In this document: positions 54,306 to 62,892 of the stretch, piece after piece
Layout of the letters: each line of letters starts with the position of its first letter
How positions within the stretch are numbered: position 1 is the stretch's first letter
From: Pseudarthrobacter psychrotolerans
GTDB lineage: Bacteria > Actinomycetota > Actinomycetes > Actinomycetales > Micrococcaceae
Direction of reading: 5' to 3'
NCBI RefSeq assembly: GCF_009911795.1
Contig: NZ_CP047899.1
Span: 1-64,000, forward strand
Length of the DNA stretch: 64,000 nucleotides
Made by a program: the position numbers and the translations under genes
The notes under the pieces: generated by a model
What the model was told of the DNA's origin: nothing
The model's database searches: none
Seen by the model: only the letters and a program-made list of their open reading frames with translations

Positions 54306-55070
54306 CTAGTCCTCGATCTCACTATCCGCAGGGAGCACAGCAGCAGCAATTTTCTCCGCGATAGTTTCGATGTCGTCGCGGGCGGTCTCGAACCCGGCAA
54401 GGTCGGGAAGGATGCCGCTGTACTCCGCCACTTCTTTGAAGGTGGTTCCGTGCAGCACAGGGATCAGGGTGTTCTTGTGCAAAAGTGCGCCGAGCTCTCG
54501 CTCGGTCCAAAAACGACCTACCAGGTAGGCCGGCGTCAGGAGAACTAGCCCCGCTCGCGCCTTCCGCAGTCCCTGATCCATCTGCAATGCCTGGCTCTTG
54601 CCAGGAACGATCGCGATTTCATCGAACCAGACGCGCACTTTGAACGCCTCAAGAGCGTCGCGCAAGGCCTCTGCGGTCTGCGCCCCATCAATGCGGGCGT
54701 AGCTAAGAAACACATCCCACTCTCGTTCGTCTCGCGGGACGAGCGAGTGTTGGACCCGATCCGCTAGCACCTGCTCCGCAGGCGTGTATCGAGGCCCACT
54801 GTCGCCGGACCGCAGTTGCCTCTGCAGGTCCGCGATGACACGAGAGTTGCGAATGTTCACACGGCGCACCTCTTGGTTATGAGCGTCAATCCTCCCGTTG
54901 AACTGGTTCACGACCTGCTGGTTATGGGACCGGACTTTGCGGTTGTAGTCGTCTACGGCCCGTTGGTTCTTCCTATTGATCTCGTCAACCTGTCGCTTCA
55001 CCTGTGCTTCGGCTTTCCGTTGGGCAGCCTGCAAATCACGTCTAAACTTGTTGGCATCGAACGTTGCCAC
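54306..55070 (-). CDS. Coiled-coil TIR-domain protein (candidate NADase defence effector)
   Basis: 254 residues from the GTG at 55070, which has GGAGG about 7 bases upstream. Residues 1-95 are a basic coiled coil. The TIR domain starts near residue 117 (EWDVFLSYARIDG), continues with VRVWFDEIAIVPGKS, and ends with LLTPAYLVGRFWTERELGAL, where a Glu near residue 192 matches the catalytic Glu of bacterial TIR NADases. Bacterial TIR proteins commonly deplete NAD after phage sensing. The following genes (unknown, small, NERD) lie in one tight operon. Confidence 0.82.
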   Translation of the reverse strand: MATFDANKFRRDLQAAQRKAEAQVKRQVDEINRKNQRAVDDYNRKVRSHNQQVVNQFNGRIDAHNQEVRRVNIRNSRVIADLQRQLRSGDSGPRYTPAEQVLADRVQHSLVPRDEREWDVFLSYARIDGAQTAEALRDALEAFKVRVWFDEIAIVPGKSQALQMDQGLRKARAGLVLLTPAYLVGRFWTERELGALLHKNTLIPVLHGTTFKEVAEYSGILPDLAGFETARDDIETIAEKIAAAVLPADSEIED

Positions 55071-55174
55071 TGAGGTTCCTCCTTCGAAGGCATCACGGTT
55101 CTCCTTATCAGGGCACAGTTTGCCATGCACCTCAGACAAAAAGGCTCCCGGGCAGGGACATCCGCCTTTCCGTG

Positions 55175-55202
55175 CCCGTTAGCCGATCCCCAATCGGGCG
55201 CC
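55175..55202 (+). repeat. GATC-centred site H
   Basis: CCCGTTAGCCGATCC then CCAATCGGGCGCC. It lies between the TIR start and the methyltransferase start, showing that the family also occurs in island 2. Confidence 0.6.
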
Positions 55203-55270
55203 AAGCCGTCCGCAGCACCACAGGCTTACGGACAAGCAGTCGCTTCTGTGAATCGTGAGAACATCATTGA

Positions 55271-56071
55271 GTGACCGACAGTACTTCGCTTGAACTGCCG
55301 CCCCTCTACGAGTCCCTGACCTGGCTTACCCCGCTCTCCGAGGAACGCGCCGCACACCTTGTGGCGTTCTTGTCCGACCCGGCGCCGGCTGAGGTTCTGG
55401 ACATGGGGTGCGGATGGGGTGAACTACTACTTCGGGTTTTGACGTCGGCCCCGCAGGCACGGGGACGCGGAGTGGACAGTGCTTCCGCGTCCATCGACCG
55501 AGCGAGGCAACAAGCATTGACTCGTGGGCTGCTCGACAGAGCGACGTTTGATTCGATGCCTGGGCTAGAAGCCCAGGGTCGCCCCGCAGACGCTGTCATC
55601 TGTATCGGCGCGAGCCAGATCTGGGGGCCGCCGGTAGAGGACGCGCAGCCGCTCGACTACGCCGCAGCCCTGCGCGCCCTTCGAGCTCTGGTGCTTCCCG
55701 GCGGCCGACTCGTCTACGGCGAGGCGATCTGGTCAGCAACACCTCATCCGGCTGCCACCGCCCCTCTGGCTGGACGTGATGACGAGTACCTAACAGAAGA
55801 TGCGTTACGCGAGCAGATCCGCGCCGCTGGTTTCGAGGTGGTGGACGACGACCAGGCAAGCGTTCAGGAGTGGGACGTCTTCGAGGCCGGGTATCGCGAT
55901 AGGTTTACCCGTTGGCTAGAAGCACATGATGCCGACCATCCCGCCGCAGAGCAGGTCCGTCGGCAATATGAGGAACAGCGCGCTGCATATGAAGAGGGCT
56001 ACCGAGGCGTACTCGGGATGGCGTATTTCTGCCTAAGGGGTAGGAGTCCACTGCGACTCACCGTCATGTGA
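55271..56071 (+). CDS. SAM-dependent methyltransferase (class I)
   Basis: 266 residues; the start codon is GTG. EVLDMGCGWGELLLRVL is the SAM-binding glycine loop, GRGVDSASASIDRAR the second motif, ADAVICIGASQIWG motif III and VLPGGRLVYGEAIW the post-motif. It is a small-molecule type methyltransferase, with the substrate unknown. It lies between GATC site H and the K repeat, so it too looks like a single-gene unit. Confidence 0.85.
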   Translation: MTDSTSLELPPLYESLTWLTPLSEERAAHLVAFLSDPAPAEVLDMGCGWGELLLRVLTSAPQARGRGVDSASASIDRARQQALTRGLLDRATFDSMPGLEAQGRPADAVICIGASQIWGPPVEDAQPLDYAAALRALRALVLPGGRLVYGEAIWSATPHPAATAPLAGRDDEYLTEDALREQIRAAGFEVVDDDQASVQEWDVFEAGYRDRFTRWLEAHDADHPAAEQVRRQYEEQRAAYEEGYRGVLGMAYFCLRGRSPLRLTVM

Positions 56072-56099
56072 CGCACAGACATGCTGGCGTTCCACCAGG

Positions 56100-56172
56100 G
56101 GATCCCCTTCCGGGCTACCCCATGCGCCAAATAGCGCTGTGAAAACGCCGCCATTTACTGCTGAAAGTCACA
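56100..56172. repeat. 72-bp repeat K (copy of J)
   Basis: It begins GGATCCCCTTCCGGGCT, then CAAATAGCGCTG and CCGCCATTTA, as at 40549-40620. It lies 29 bases after the methyltransferase stop. Confidence 0.7.
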
Positions 56173-56200
56173 GTGACCAGTCATGTGGGGCCGTTCTCTT

Positions 56201-56249
56201 TTCTCAAAACTCGATACTGCCGCCTAGCTCGACTTCACAGTTTTGAGAA
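56201..56249. repeat. Inverted TTCTCAAAACT pair
   Basis: 11-bp perfect arms at 56201-56211 and 56239-56249, with a third related word (GTTCTCAAAA) at about 61329 near the right end of island 2. The meaning is unknown. The rest of 56072-56719 shows no gene. Confidence 0.5.
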
Positions 56250-56719
56250 CTATTTGTGAGAACCAGGGCAGATGGGTGGCGACGGTCGCCGAAAGGGTGT
56301 TTTCCCGCGGAACGGCGCCGGTGTGCTGCAGTGAGATGCAGGCAACAACGTTCTCGAATCTACCTGTTCTTGAAATCCTTCGTTTCCGAGAATGGCAATG
56401 CTCCTTTTGATCCATTTACCGATCCTACGTAACCAGTTAGCCCGTCCACCCGCCCGCCGGGGAGCGGCTCTCTTACGCCCGTCCAAAGCTCAAGCTGGTA
56501 CGTCCTCACCAAGACAGGCTTTGAGCAGTACGGACGAAGCACTCTGGCGTGCAGGGGAGTTCCTGCGTCTGGACGGCACCAGGAACCATCGCGGGCACTG
56601 GTCTCGGACATTAAGAAAAGGACCACGAGTGGACTAGAACCGAACACCTGGTAGAGGTTCGAACAACTCCGCGTAGGATCCGGCGATGATCGGTGCGAAC
56701 CGATCCCCGCACACCACGC

Positions 56720-57061
56720 TTACTGGGGACTTCCGGGCTGCTTGATGACTCCCTTGGCGACGGGTTTCGGAGGACGCCAGTCAACTCCGGTGCGTCGCCA
56801 GTAACGGTCAAAGTCCGCTTCAATCTCGGACTTGAGTTCGTCCAGTTGGGTGTAGACCATTTGCTCGGCCTTGGTAAGACCCGGCCCCTTCATCTGCTCT
56901 TTGAAAAGGTCGAGCTTCTCCTGTATTCGACGCAGGCTGATACCGGCGGCACTGGTAAAGCCTTTCCGCTGCATGTCGTCATCGCGATCCCGAAACGTCT
57001 GTTGAGCGGCACCCTGTATGAACCGGCCAGCCTGCCGGATGCGGTCGTTCACTCCCGGCAC
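56720..57061 (-). CDS. Unknown helical protein
   Basis: 113 residues, highly charged and helical (FIQGAAQQTFRDRDDDMQRK; LTKAEQMVYTQLDELKSEIE), with a proline-rich end (DWRPPKPVAKG). Even composition suggests a real gene; no family is recognised. The 57062-57400 stretch up to the next gene shows nothing further. Confidence 0.6.
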   Translation of the reverse strand: MPGVNDRIRQAGRFIQGAAQQTFRDRDDDMQRKGFTSAAGISLRRIQEKLDLFKEQMKGPGLTKAEQMVYTQLDELKSEIEADFDRYWRRTGVDWRPPKPVAKGVIKQPGSPQ

Positions 57062-57400
57062 CCTCCTCCAGTTCGTGTGGTCAAGTGGAATCCAGAATAG
57101 GCCAAAGTGTCAGCGAGTACGAGGTTCCGAGGTCTGCCGTTCAAAGGCTGAAGCCCAGACGGTGGTCACCAATCCAGGCTCGCCCCCCTGCCCTGTGAAG
57201 AACCGCCTGCGGGCCTGTTCTAGGACTTCGCCACCCGGGGGACTCGGGCAGACGCGTCATCTGCCAGCAACTGTTCGCCGTGTGATGAATATCTGCTCCC
57301 AGTGGCTGCTGACCAGCGAGAATGAGAGATGTGGCATCAAAGGTGCCACTGCTGGGACGAGGGGGATGCTATAGCGCCGCGACATAACTGGTGGCACACG

Positions 57401-57841
57401 ATGAAGGAGGCACGCCGGCAGGCGTGTGTCGCCGTTGACTTCTATAACAGGCCGGGTGAGCGCCAGAGCCTCGCGGATTTTGTAGTGCATATGCACCTGG
57501 CATGGCAGAACCTCGTGCACGCTCACTTGATTAGGAAGAAGACCAACATCTACTTCCGTGTGAAGAAGGACAGCCGCCTCTACAAGCGAGACAAGTATGG
57601 GCAAAAGCAGTCCTGGGACCTCCAAACCTGCCTCGACACGGTCTACGCGCCCGAAGATCCCATCAGGGTAAACATCGAATTTTTCATCAACTTTCGCAAT
57701 TCCGTGGAACACAGGTATGACCGGAGTCTGGTACTCGCCACCGCAGCCCTCGCTCATGCATATGTCATCAACTTCGAGGCCGAGTTAACCCGATTGTTCG
57801 GGTCGGAGGAAAGCCTCGCGGAGGAACTCCGCTTTCCCGTC
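57401..57841 (+). pseudogene. DUF3644-like gene, N-terminal part (split by IS21 element 2)
   Basis: 147 codons from the ATG at 57401 (MKEARRQACVAVDFYNRPGE). VVHMHLAWQNLVHAHLIRKK and FFINFRNSVEHRYDRSL resemble the HEPN-like start of DUF3644 proteins, which often occur near defence genes. The frame runs into the IS21 element at 57842 and resumes at 60493. Joined, the protein has about 357 residues. Confidence 0.65.
57836..57841 (+). repeat. Left target-site duplication of IS21 element 2
   Basis: CCCGTC, repeated at 60487-60492. Removing the element and one copy restores the DUF3644-like reading frame (FPVFVQSLS), which proves the insertion. Confidence 0.85.
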
Positions 57842-57986
57842 TGTTAGCGGCCATGAAAAACTGCCCATAGGCGGCCACGGAACTGCCCACTGACGGCCAC
57901 GAAAACTGCCCGCCGGTGGCCATGAGATCTGCCCACTTCTTTTAGTTAGCCCTGCTGCTTAAGCGGCAGGAGCCTCTCCCCGGGGT

Positions 57987-59576
57987 TTGATGACGGTGTC
58001 TAGACGCACCAAAGTCGCTCGGGAAGAGGCCCTAATGAAGTTTGACGGAGAAATCATGGAAATACTTGCTGCGTATGACCTGACCGGATCGTTGCGTGCG
58101 GCCGCGGAGCTCACCGGCTGCTCGCACCACACGGTCGCCCGGCACGTCGCTGCCCGGGACGCGGGCCAACCGATCGCCGAGCCGGTCTACCGGGGCCGGG
58201 TCACCGATGCGTTCCTGCCCAAGATCGAAGAGTGGATCGAGGCCTCCAAGGGCAAGATCCGCGCCGACAAGGCCCACGAGAAACTCCAGGCCCTCGGCTA
58301 CAGGGGTTCGGAACGCTCGACCCGCCGGGCAGTCGCGCAGGTCCGCGCGGCCTGGCGGCTGGGCCATGTCCGGGTGCACCGCCCCTGGGTGACCGAGCCT
58401 GGGCAGTGGATCCAATACGATTTCGGCGACGGTCCCCTGATCGAGGGGAAGAAGACCGTGCTGTTCGTGGCGTGGCTGGCCTGGTCGAGGTTCCGGGTCG
58501 TGATCGCCCTGCGGGATCGGACGGCGCCGAGTGTGTTCGCGGCGCTGGACCGCACGTTCCGTGTCATGGGCGGCGCCCCGACCTACGTCCTGACGGATAA
58601 CGAGAAGACGGTCACCGTTTCCCATGTCGCCGGGGTCCCGGTCCGTAACCAGCAGACGGTCGACTTCGCCCGCCATTACGGTGTCACGGTGCTGACCTGC
58701 CAGCCGGCGGATCCCGCGTCCAAGGGCGGGGTGGAGGCCTCGGTGAAGATCGCCAAAGCCGACATCGTGCCCAAGGACACCAACCTGCGCGCCGATTATG
58801 CTTCCTTCGCCGAGATCGAAGCGGCCTGCCAGGCGTTCATGGACGAGGTCAACAACCGTGAGCACCGTGCGACCCGACGCAAACCCGCCGCGATGCTGGC
58901 CGAGGAAGCGCCACGGTTGCACCGCATCCCGGACACCGCGCACACGGTCGCGTTCGGCCTCTCCCGCAGCGTCCCGGAGAACACACCGATGGTCACGTTC
59001 GAGAACGGCCAATACTCCGTCCCGGCCTATCTGCTCGGCGCGAAGGTGTTCGTCCGATCCCACGGCGCCGGAGGCGACGAGCAGGTCATCGTGGTCCACC
59101 ACGGCAGCAAGGGCCCGGTGGAAGTCGCCCGGCACCCGCGCGCCCGGCCCGGCAGCCCGGCGATCAACGACGCGCACTTCCCGGACCACCGGCCCAGGAT
59201 CCCGGGCGATTACACGGCGAAAGCCAGGACGGCCGCGGAGGTCGAGTTCCTCGCGATCGGGGACGGCGCCCGGACCTGGCTGCTCGAAGCCGCCGCGGCG
59301 GGCACGGCCCGGATGAACGTGAAGATGGCCGAAGCGGTCGCCCTGGCCAAGATCGCAGGCCAGGCAGACGTCGACCACGCACTGGGAACCGCGGCCATCC
59401 ATGGCCGCTTCGCGAACAAGGACCTCGCCTCGATCCTCAACGCCGCCCTGACCCGCACCACCACCCATGCCGCCGGGGAAACCCGGTCCCTCACCCAAGG
59501 CACGGCCGGGTGGGCCGCTATCGGCCGCCCACCCGCAACCGGCGGCGCCGCCGGCGTTCTGGAGGAGAGCGCATGA
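57987..59576 (+). CDS. istA: IstA-like transposase of IS21 element 2
   Basis: 529 residues; the ATG at 58035 (MKFDGEIMEIL) is an alternative start. The HTH is GSLRAAAELTGCSHHTVARH. The DDE core is IQYDFGDGPL (first Asp), YVLTDNEKTVTV (second) and SKGGVEASVKIAK (Glu). It differs in sequence from the first IstA, so the two IS21 elements are not copies of one another. Confidence 0.93.
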   Translation: MMTVSRRTKVAREEALMKFDGEIMEILAAYDLTGSLRAAAELTGCSHHTVARHVAARDAGQPIAEPVYRGRVTDAFLPKIEEWIEASKGKIRADKAHEKLQALGYRGSERSTRRAVAQVRAAWRLGHVRVHRPWVTEPGQWIQYDFGDGPLIEGKKTVLFVAWLAWSRFRVVIALRDRTAPSVFAALDRTFRVMGGAPTYVLTDNEKTVTVSHVAGVPVRNQQTVDFARHYGVTVLTCQPADPASKGGVEASVKIAKADIVPKDTNLRADYASFAEIEAACQAFMDEVNNREHRATRRKPAAMLAEEAPRLHRIPDTAHTVAFGLSRSVPENTPMVTFENGQYSVPAYLLGAKVFVRSHGAGGDEQVIVVHHGSKGPVEVARHPRARPGSPAINDAHFPDHRPRIPGDYTAKARTAAEVEFLAIGDGARTWLLEAAAAGTARMNVKMAEAVALAKIAGQADVDHALGTAAIHGRFANKDLASILNAALTRTTTHAAGETRSLTQGTAGWAAIGRPPATGGAAGVLEESA

Positions 59577-60352
59577 GCCCCGTCCCGGACACCGCACCCG
59601 CGCTGGCGCCGGAGCTGGAGGCGCTGATGCGGCAGCTGAAGATGCCCCATGCGAGGGCTCTGGCCCCGGAACTGATCGCGACCGCCCGCGCCCAGCGCTG
59701 GGAACCGGCCGAGGTCATCAAAGCCCTCTTCACCGAGGAAACCGCCGGACGGGCCCGGTCCATGCTCGCCACCCGGCGCAAAGCCGCGGGCTTCCCGACC
59801 GGGAAAACCTTCGACACCTGGGACCCCGCCGCCTCCTCGATCCCCGCCCCGACACAGCAGGCACTGCGGACGCTGGAATGGATCGGACGCAAGGAGAACG
59901 TCGTGATCTGCGGCCCCTCCGGCACAGGCAAGACATTCTTCCTCGAGGCCCTCGGGCAGCAGGCCGTCGAGGCCGGGATGCGGGTCGCATGGTTCCGCCT
60001 CGAGGACCTCGGTGCCCTTATGCGCGCCCACCGCTCCGATGACAGCGTCACCAAAGTCGTCGCCCGGATCCTGCGCGCAGATTTAGTGGTGGTCGATGAC
60101 ATAGGACTTTTGCCGGTGGGCACCGACGCGGCCGAGGGCCTCTACCGCCTCGTCGACGCCGCCTACGAGAAGCGCTCCATCGCGGTGTCCTCAAACTTGC
60201 ATCCCGCCGGCTTTGACGAGCTCATGCCCAAAACCCTCGCCACGGCAACCGTGGACCGGCTGCTGCACCACGCCCACCTCTGCCAGACCTCAGGGGATTC
60301 AATCCGCCTCAGCCAGGCCCTGGCCGGAAAAGGAGTCACACCAATGAACTAA
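59573..60352 (+). CDS. istB: IstB-like ATPase of IS21 element 2
   Basis: 259 residues from the ATG at 59573, overlapping the istA stop (ATGA), with GGAGGAGAG upstream. VVICGPSGTGKTFFLEALGQ is Walker A, and DLVVVDDIGLLPVGTDAAE Walker B. Intact. Confidence 0.93.
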   Translation: MSPVPDTAPALAPELEALMRQLKMPHARALAPELIATARAQRWEPAEVIKALFTEETAGRARSMLATRRKAAGFPTGKTFDTWDPAASSIPAPTQQALRTLEWIGRKENVVICGPSGTGKTFFLEALGQQAVEAGMRVAWFRLEDLGALMRAHRSDDSVTKVVARILRADLVVVDDIGLLPVGTDAAEGLYRLVDAAYEKRSIAVSSNLHPAGFDELMPKTLATATVDRLLHHAHLCQTSGDSIRLSQALAGKGVTPMN

Positions 60353-60486
60353 AACCACAACCCAACATGGCCAACGCCACCAAACACCTGGTGGGCAGAT
60401 CTGGTGGCCATGAATGGGCAGTTTTCATGGCCACCAGCGGGCATTTCTGCTGGCCGTCCATGGGCACAAACTATTGGCCATTGACA

Positions 60487-60492
60487 CCCGTC
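60487..60492 (+). repeat. Right target-site duplication of IS21 element 2
   Basis: CCCGTC, the second copy of 57836-57841. Confidence 0.85.
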
Positions 60493-61125
60493 TTTGTTCA
60501 GTCGCTCTCACCGGAAGGAATGGACGCTCAGCGGGCGCTCCGGAAGGGGCTGCCACTCGAGGCAATGACCTACATCTCAGAGTTTGAAGCTCGCCTTCCC
60601 GATAACGTGCGTGATGACCCGCGCTACGAATACAGGATCCAGCTGCAACCGATCATCGGACCAAAGTCCGAGGCGGACCTCGCATTCAAGTTCATCAATG
60701 CCAAGGACCTTTCACCGGAAGAACTTGAAGAGAAACACTCAGAGGGACGACAGGGCAAAATCCTCATCATCGAAAAGCTCAAAGCCAGCGGCTTTGCCGA
60801 CGAGATGCTGCCGAAAAATGCAGCTGCCGCGATCGAAGAACAGACCAAGTTCAGGTTTTCAGTCAACGACTTCACGAAGATGCGCCATAGGGACGGTGTC
60901 GGACCAAAGAAGGGCCAGGGTCCAGCGGCAGAATACGCCGATGGTTCACGGTGCATCTACAGCAAGGCACACAACAGCCACGTCTACACGCAGGCCTACA
61001 TTGCCGCGATGATCCAGGAACTCCGCGACCCTGCCCGGCACGAAGCCGCCTTGGGAAGGGCTCCTGAGGTACCCGGTTCCCCGCCTAATCCGAAGCAACA
61101 TCCCTTAGCGAAGCAGAAAAAGTAG
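60493..61125 (+). pseudogene. DUF3644-like gene, C-terminal part
   Basis: About 210 residues, in frame with the part ending at 57841 once the element is removed. FRFSVNDFTKMRHRDGVGPK then YIYSKAHNSHVYT-like CIYSKAHNSHVYTQAYIAAM is a conserved-looking C-terminal domain. It ends with a basic tail (KQHPLAKQKK) 110 bases before the right end of island 2. Confidence 0.65.
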
Positions 61126-61235
61126 CTGCGACAAGCTTCGCCAGCGACTTCGTCGGCGCACTCCTCTGCACTAATGTCACTTCGGCCCGGTACTCCGTCG
61201 CCCAGTGGCTTAGTGCAGAGGACTCCTGACATTCA

Positions 61236-61260
61236 GTGCAGACGACTTCTGAAACTGACA
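61236..61260 (-). repeat. Tn402-like terminal repeat, island 2 right
   Basis: The reverse complement begins TGTCAGTTTCAGAAG and ends CTGCAC, with the inner repeat CCTCTGCACTAA at about 61210-61221. A further CCTCTGCACTAA lies in the opposite orientation at about 61164-61175. The 61126-61345 gap holds only these repeats. Confidence 0.75.
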
Positions 61261-61345
61261 GATTTCGGGGACGTTCTCAATCGTGAGCTGAAAGTGCCGG
61301 CCCTTCGGGAGAAGATTCTTGATAACAGTTCTCAAAATCGCCTCG

Positions 61346-62740
61346 CTACTGCCGCCCCAAAAATCCACCGAACTGCGCATGCCGCTTAAGAGTGGTCCGG
61401 ATCGCGTCCTTGATGCTTGAGGGCATGGTGTTCGCCGGGGAATAGGCTTTCAGCTCGACGATGACCGAATCTTGCTGGCTGTTCGGTCGCTGTATAAAGA
61501 CGTCTGCACGAACCTTGCTATGCGCGGAAGCCACATCCTGTTCATGTTTGGCTTCATAGCCAAGTTCGCGAAACACCTGGGCGATCCTCTTACCCAGCGA
61601 GGTGGGACTCGTTGTAACAGTGAGGTACCAGTCTTTGGCCTCGTCCGCCCTCTTCGACGTCTCCCTTTCCCGCATTCTTCCGTACACAGAAGGGTCCCAC
61701 GATTCGCCTACGACAGAGGCAAAGTGCGATTTTCCAAAGCGATCCAAATATGACTGGTGGAGCTTGACATCATCATTCTCCAGGTCCTTGCAGAGTCTGT
61801 GCAGGTCAGCTGCAGCGATGGGAACCAACCTCACATCGAAGTACAGCCGTGCCCGGTTCAGTTCGGAAAGGGGCAGGGTCCGCTTGTCCTGTTCGTTGAG
61901 TTCCCGATAGAAGGCGTTCCAATCAAGTTTGTAGCCCTCACGCGGATTGCTAAAGCTGTTTATCAGCGCAATCCGGTTACCGTCGGTGACCGGCCACAGC
62001 ATGATCACTTGGTATTTGGAGAGATCCTGAAGTCCGGAGACCGAGCTCATCAGCAGCTCGGCCACGCCTTCGATGCACTGCCCGATTGTCTCGACCTCGT
62101 CTGCGACGTTGTCAATATCGCTGCGCAGCACTTCGAAGTCAGCCAGGGGCTGCTCCGCGTTGTGGAATTCGAATGTCTCTTCAACAATTCGAGGCCACTC
62201 ATCACGTTGTGGACCTTCCAGTTGGAAGTCTCCGCTGAGAAGGATTCTGGTGTTTCGGCTTGTGGCCCCGGCCAGCTCAGACTGAAACTCTTGGCTTGTC
62301 GTCAGCCAAACAAACAGCACTGGGTCCGTGCGCAGTTCGCCTCGATCCAAAAGGCTGAGCCGCTCGACGAATTGTGTCGGGACTTCCGAGCGTGACGCTA
62401 CGTTTTCTTCGTACTGATCAATGACTGCAACGATGAGGCTCGGCTGATCCCTCCTGCCCTTGGCTGCCCTGATTTCTTCCATCAAAGTCGACTCTGACGA
62501 AATGGCCGCCCGGGTTAGCTCTATCACCTTGATCTGGGGAAGGTGGGTTTGGAGTTCGCGGGCCGCTGAGCTCTTCCCCGATCCACTAGGCCCATAAATG
62601 GGAAGGAATTTGATTCCTCCGGACATCTGCATGCTCTTGAGGCCCCTTTGAACCAAATCAATAAGGTGAGGGTTGGGCTCAAGGCGGCCACGAAAAGCAG
62701 GATCCAGGTCTTCGTAGCGGGAGGGGAGGCGCATAGTCAT
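61346..62740 (-). CDS. P-loop ATPase with C-terminal PD-(D/E)xK-like nuclease domain
   Basis: 464 residues. LPIYGPSGSGKSSAARELQT is Walker A (about residues 47-55) and SLIVAVIDQYEE Walker B. The C-terminal ~100 residues include LGYEAKHEQDVASAHSK, VRADVFIQRP and SVIVELKAYSP, a D...ExK arrangement as in restriction-type nuclease folds. That combination suggests a defence or DNA-processing role. It lies just outside the right end of island 2. No exact family is recognised. Confidence 0.7.
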   Translation of the reverse strand: MTMRLPSRYEDLDPAFRGRLEPNPHLIDLVQRGLKSMQMSGGIKFLPIYGPSGSGKSSAARELQTHLPQIKVIELTRAAISSESTLMEEIRAAKGRRDQPSLIVAVIDQYEENVASRSEVPTQFVERLSLLDRGELRTDPVLFVWLTTSQEFQSELAGATSRNTRILLSGDFQLEGPQRDEWPRIVEETFEFHNAEQPLADFEVLRSDIDNVADEVETIGQCIEGVAELLMSSVSGLQDLSKYQVIMLWPVTDGNRIALINSFSNPREGYKLDWNAFYRELNEQDKRTLPLSELNRARLYFDVRLVPIAAADLHRLCKDLENDDVKLHQSYLDRFGKSHFASVVGESWDPSVYGRMRERETSKRADEAKDWYLTVTTSPTSLGKRIAQVFRELGYEAKHEQDVASAHSKVRADVFIQRPNSQQDSVIVELKAYSPANTMPSSIKDAIRTTLKRHAQFGGFLGRQ

Positions 62741-62892
62741 CAGGTCAGTCTAAGGAACTCGGCGCTAGCGCACACACGCTCTAGTTGTGAAGTGGGACAG
62801 CATCCGGAGCGCAAAATCATTGCAGAAGCCTCCGGTCAGTTCGGATGGTAAGAATGTGACATGCTCATCGCGGCGAAGGACCGGTACTTTCA

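Larger units (their letters stand above)
57842..60486. mobile_element. IS21-family element 2, 2,645 bp
   Basis: Starts TGTTAGCGGCCATG and ends with the complement of TGTCAATGGCCAATAG, flanked by the 6-bp duplication CCCGTC. Both ends carry three to four copies of a GGCCA(C/T)GAAAACTGCCC-like word, the multiple terminal repeats bound by IS21 transposases. It contains intact istA and istB. Confidence 0.9.
45350..61260. mobile_element. Island 2: 15.9-kb segment bounded by Tn402/Tn5053-like ends
   Basis: The left end 45350-45374 (TGTCAGTTTTCGAAG...CTGCAC) and right end 61236-61260 (reverse complement TGTCAGTTTCAGAAG...CTGCAC) are inverted 25-mers, each with a second inner ...CTCTGCACT/A repeat. 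Contents are a split ATPase, two IS21-family elements, a TIR/NERD run, a methyltransferase and unknowns. No tni genes are present. The flanks ATTTT and GATTT are not a clean 5-bp duplication. Confidence 0.55.
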
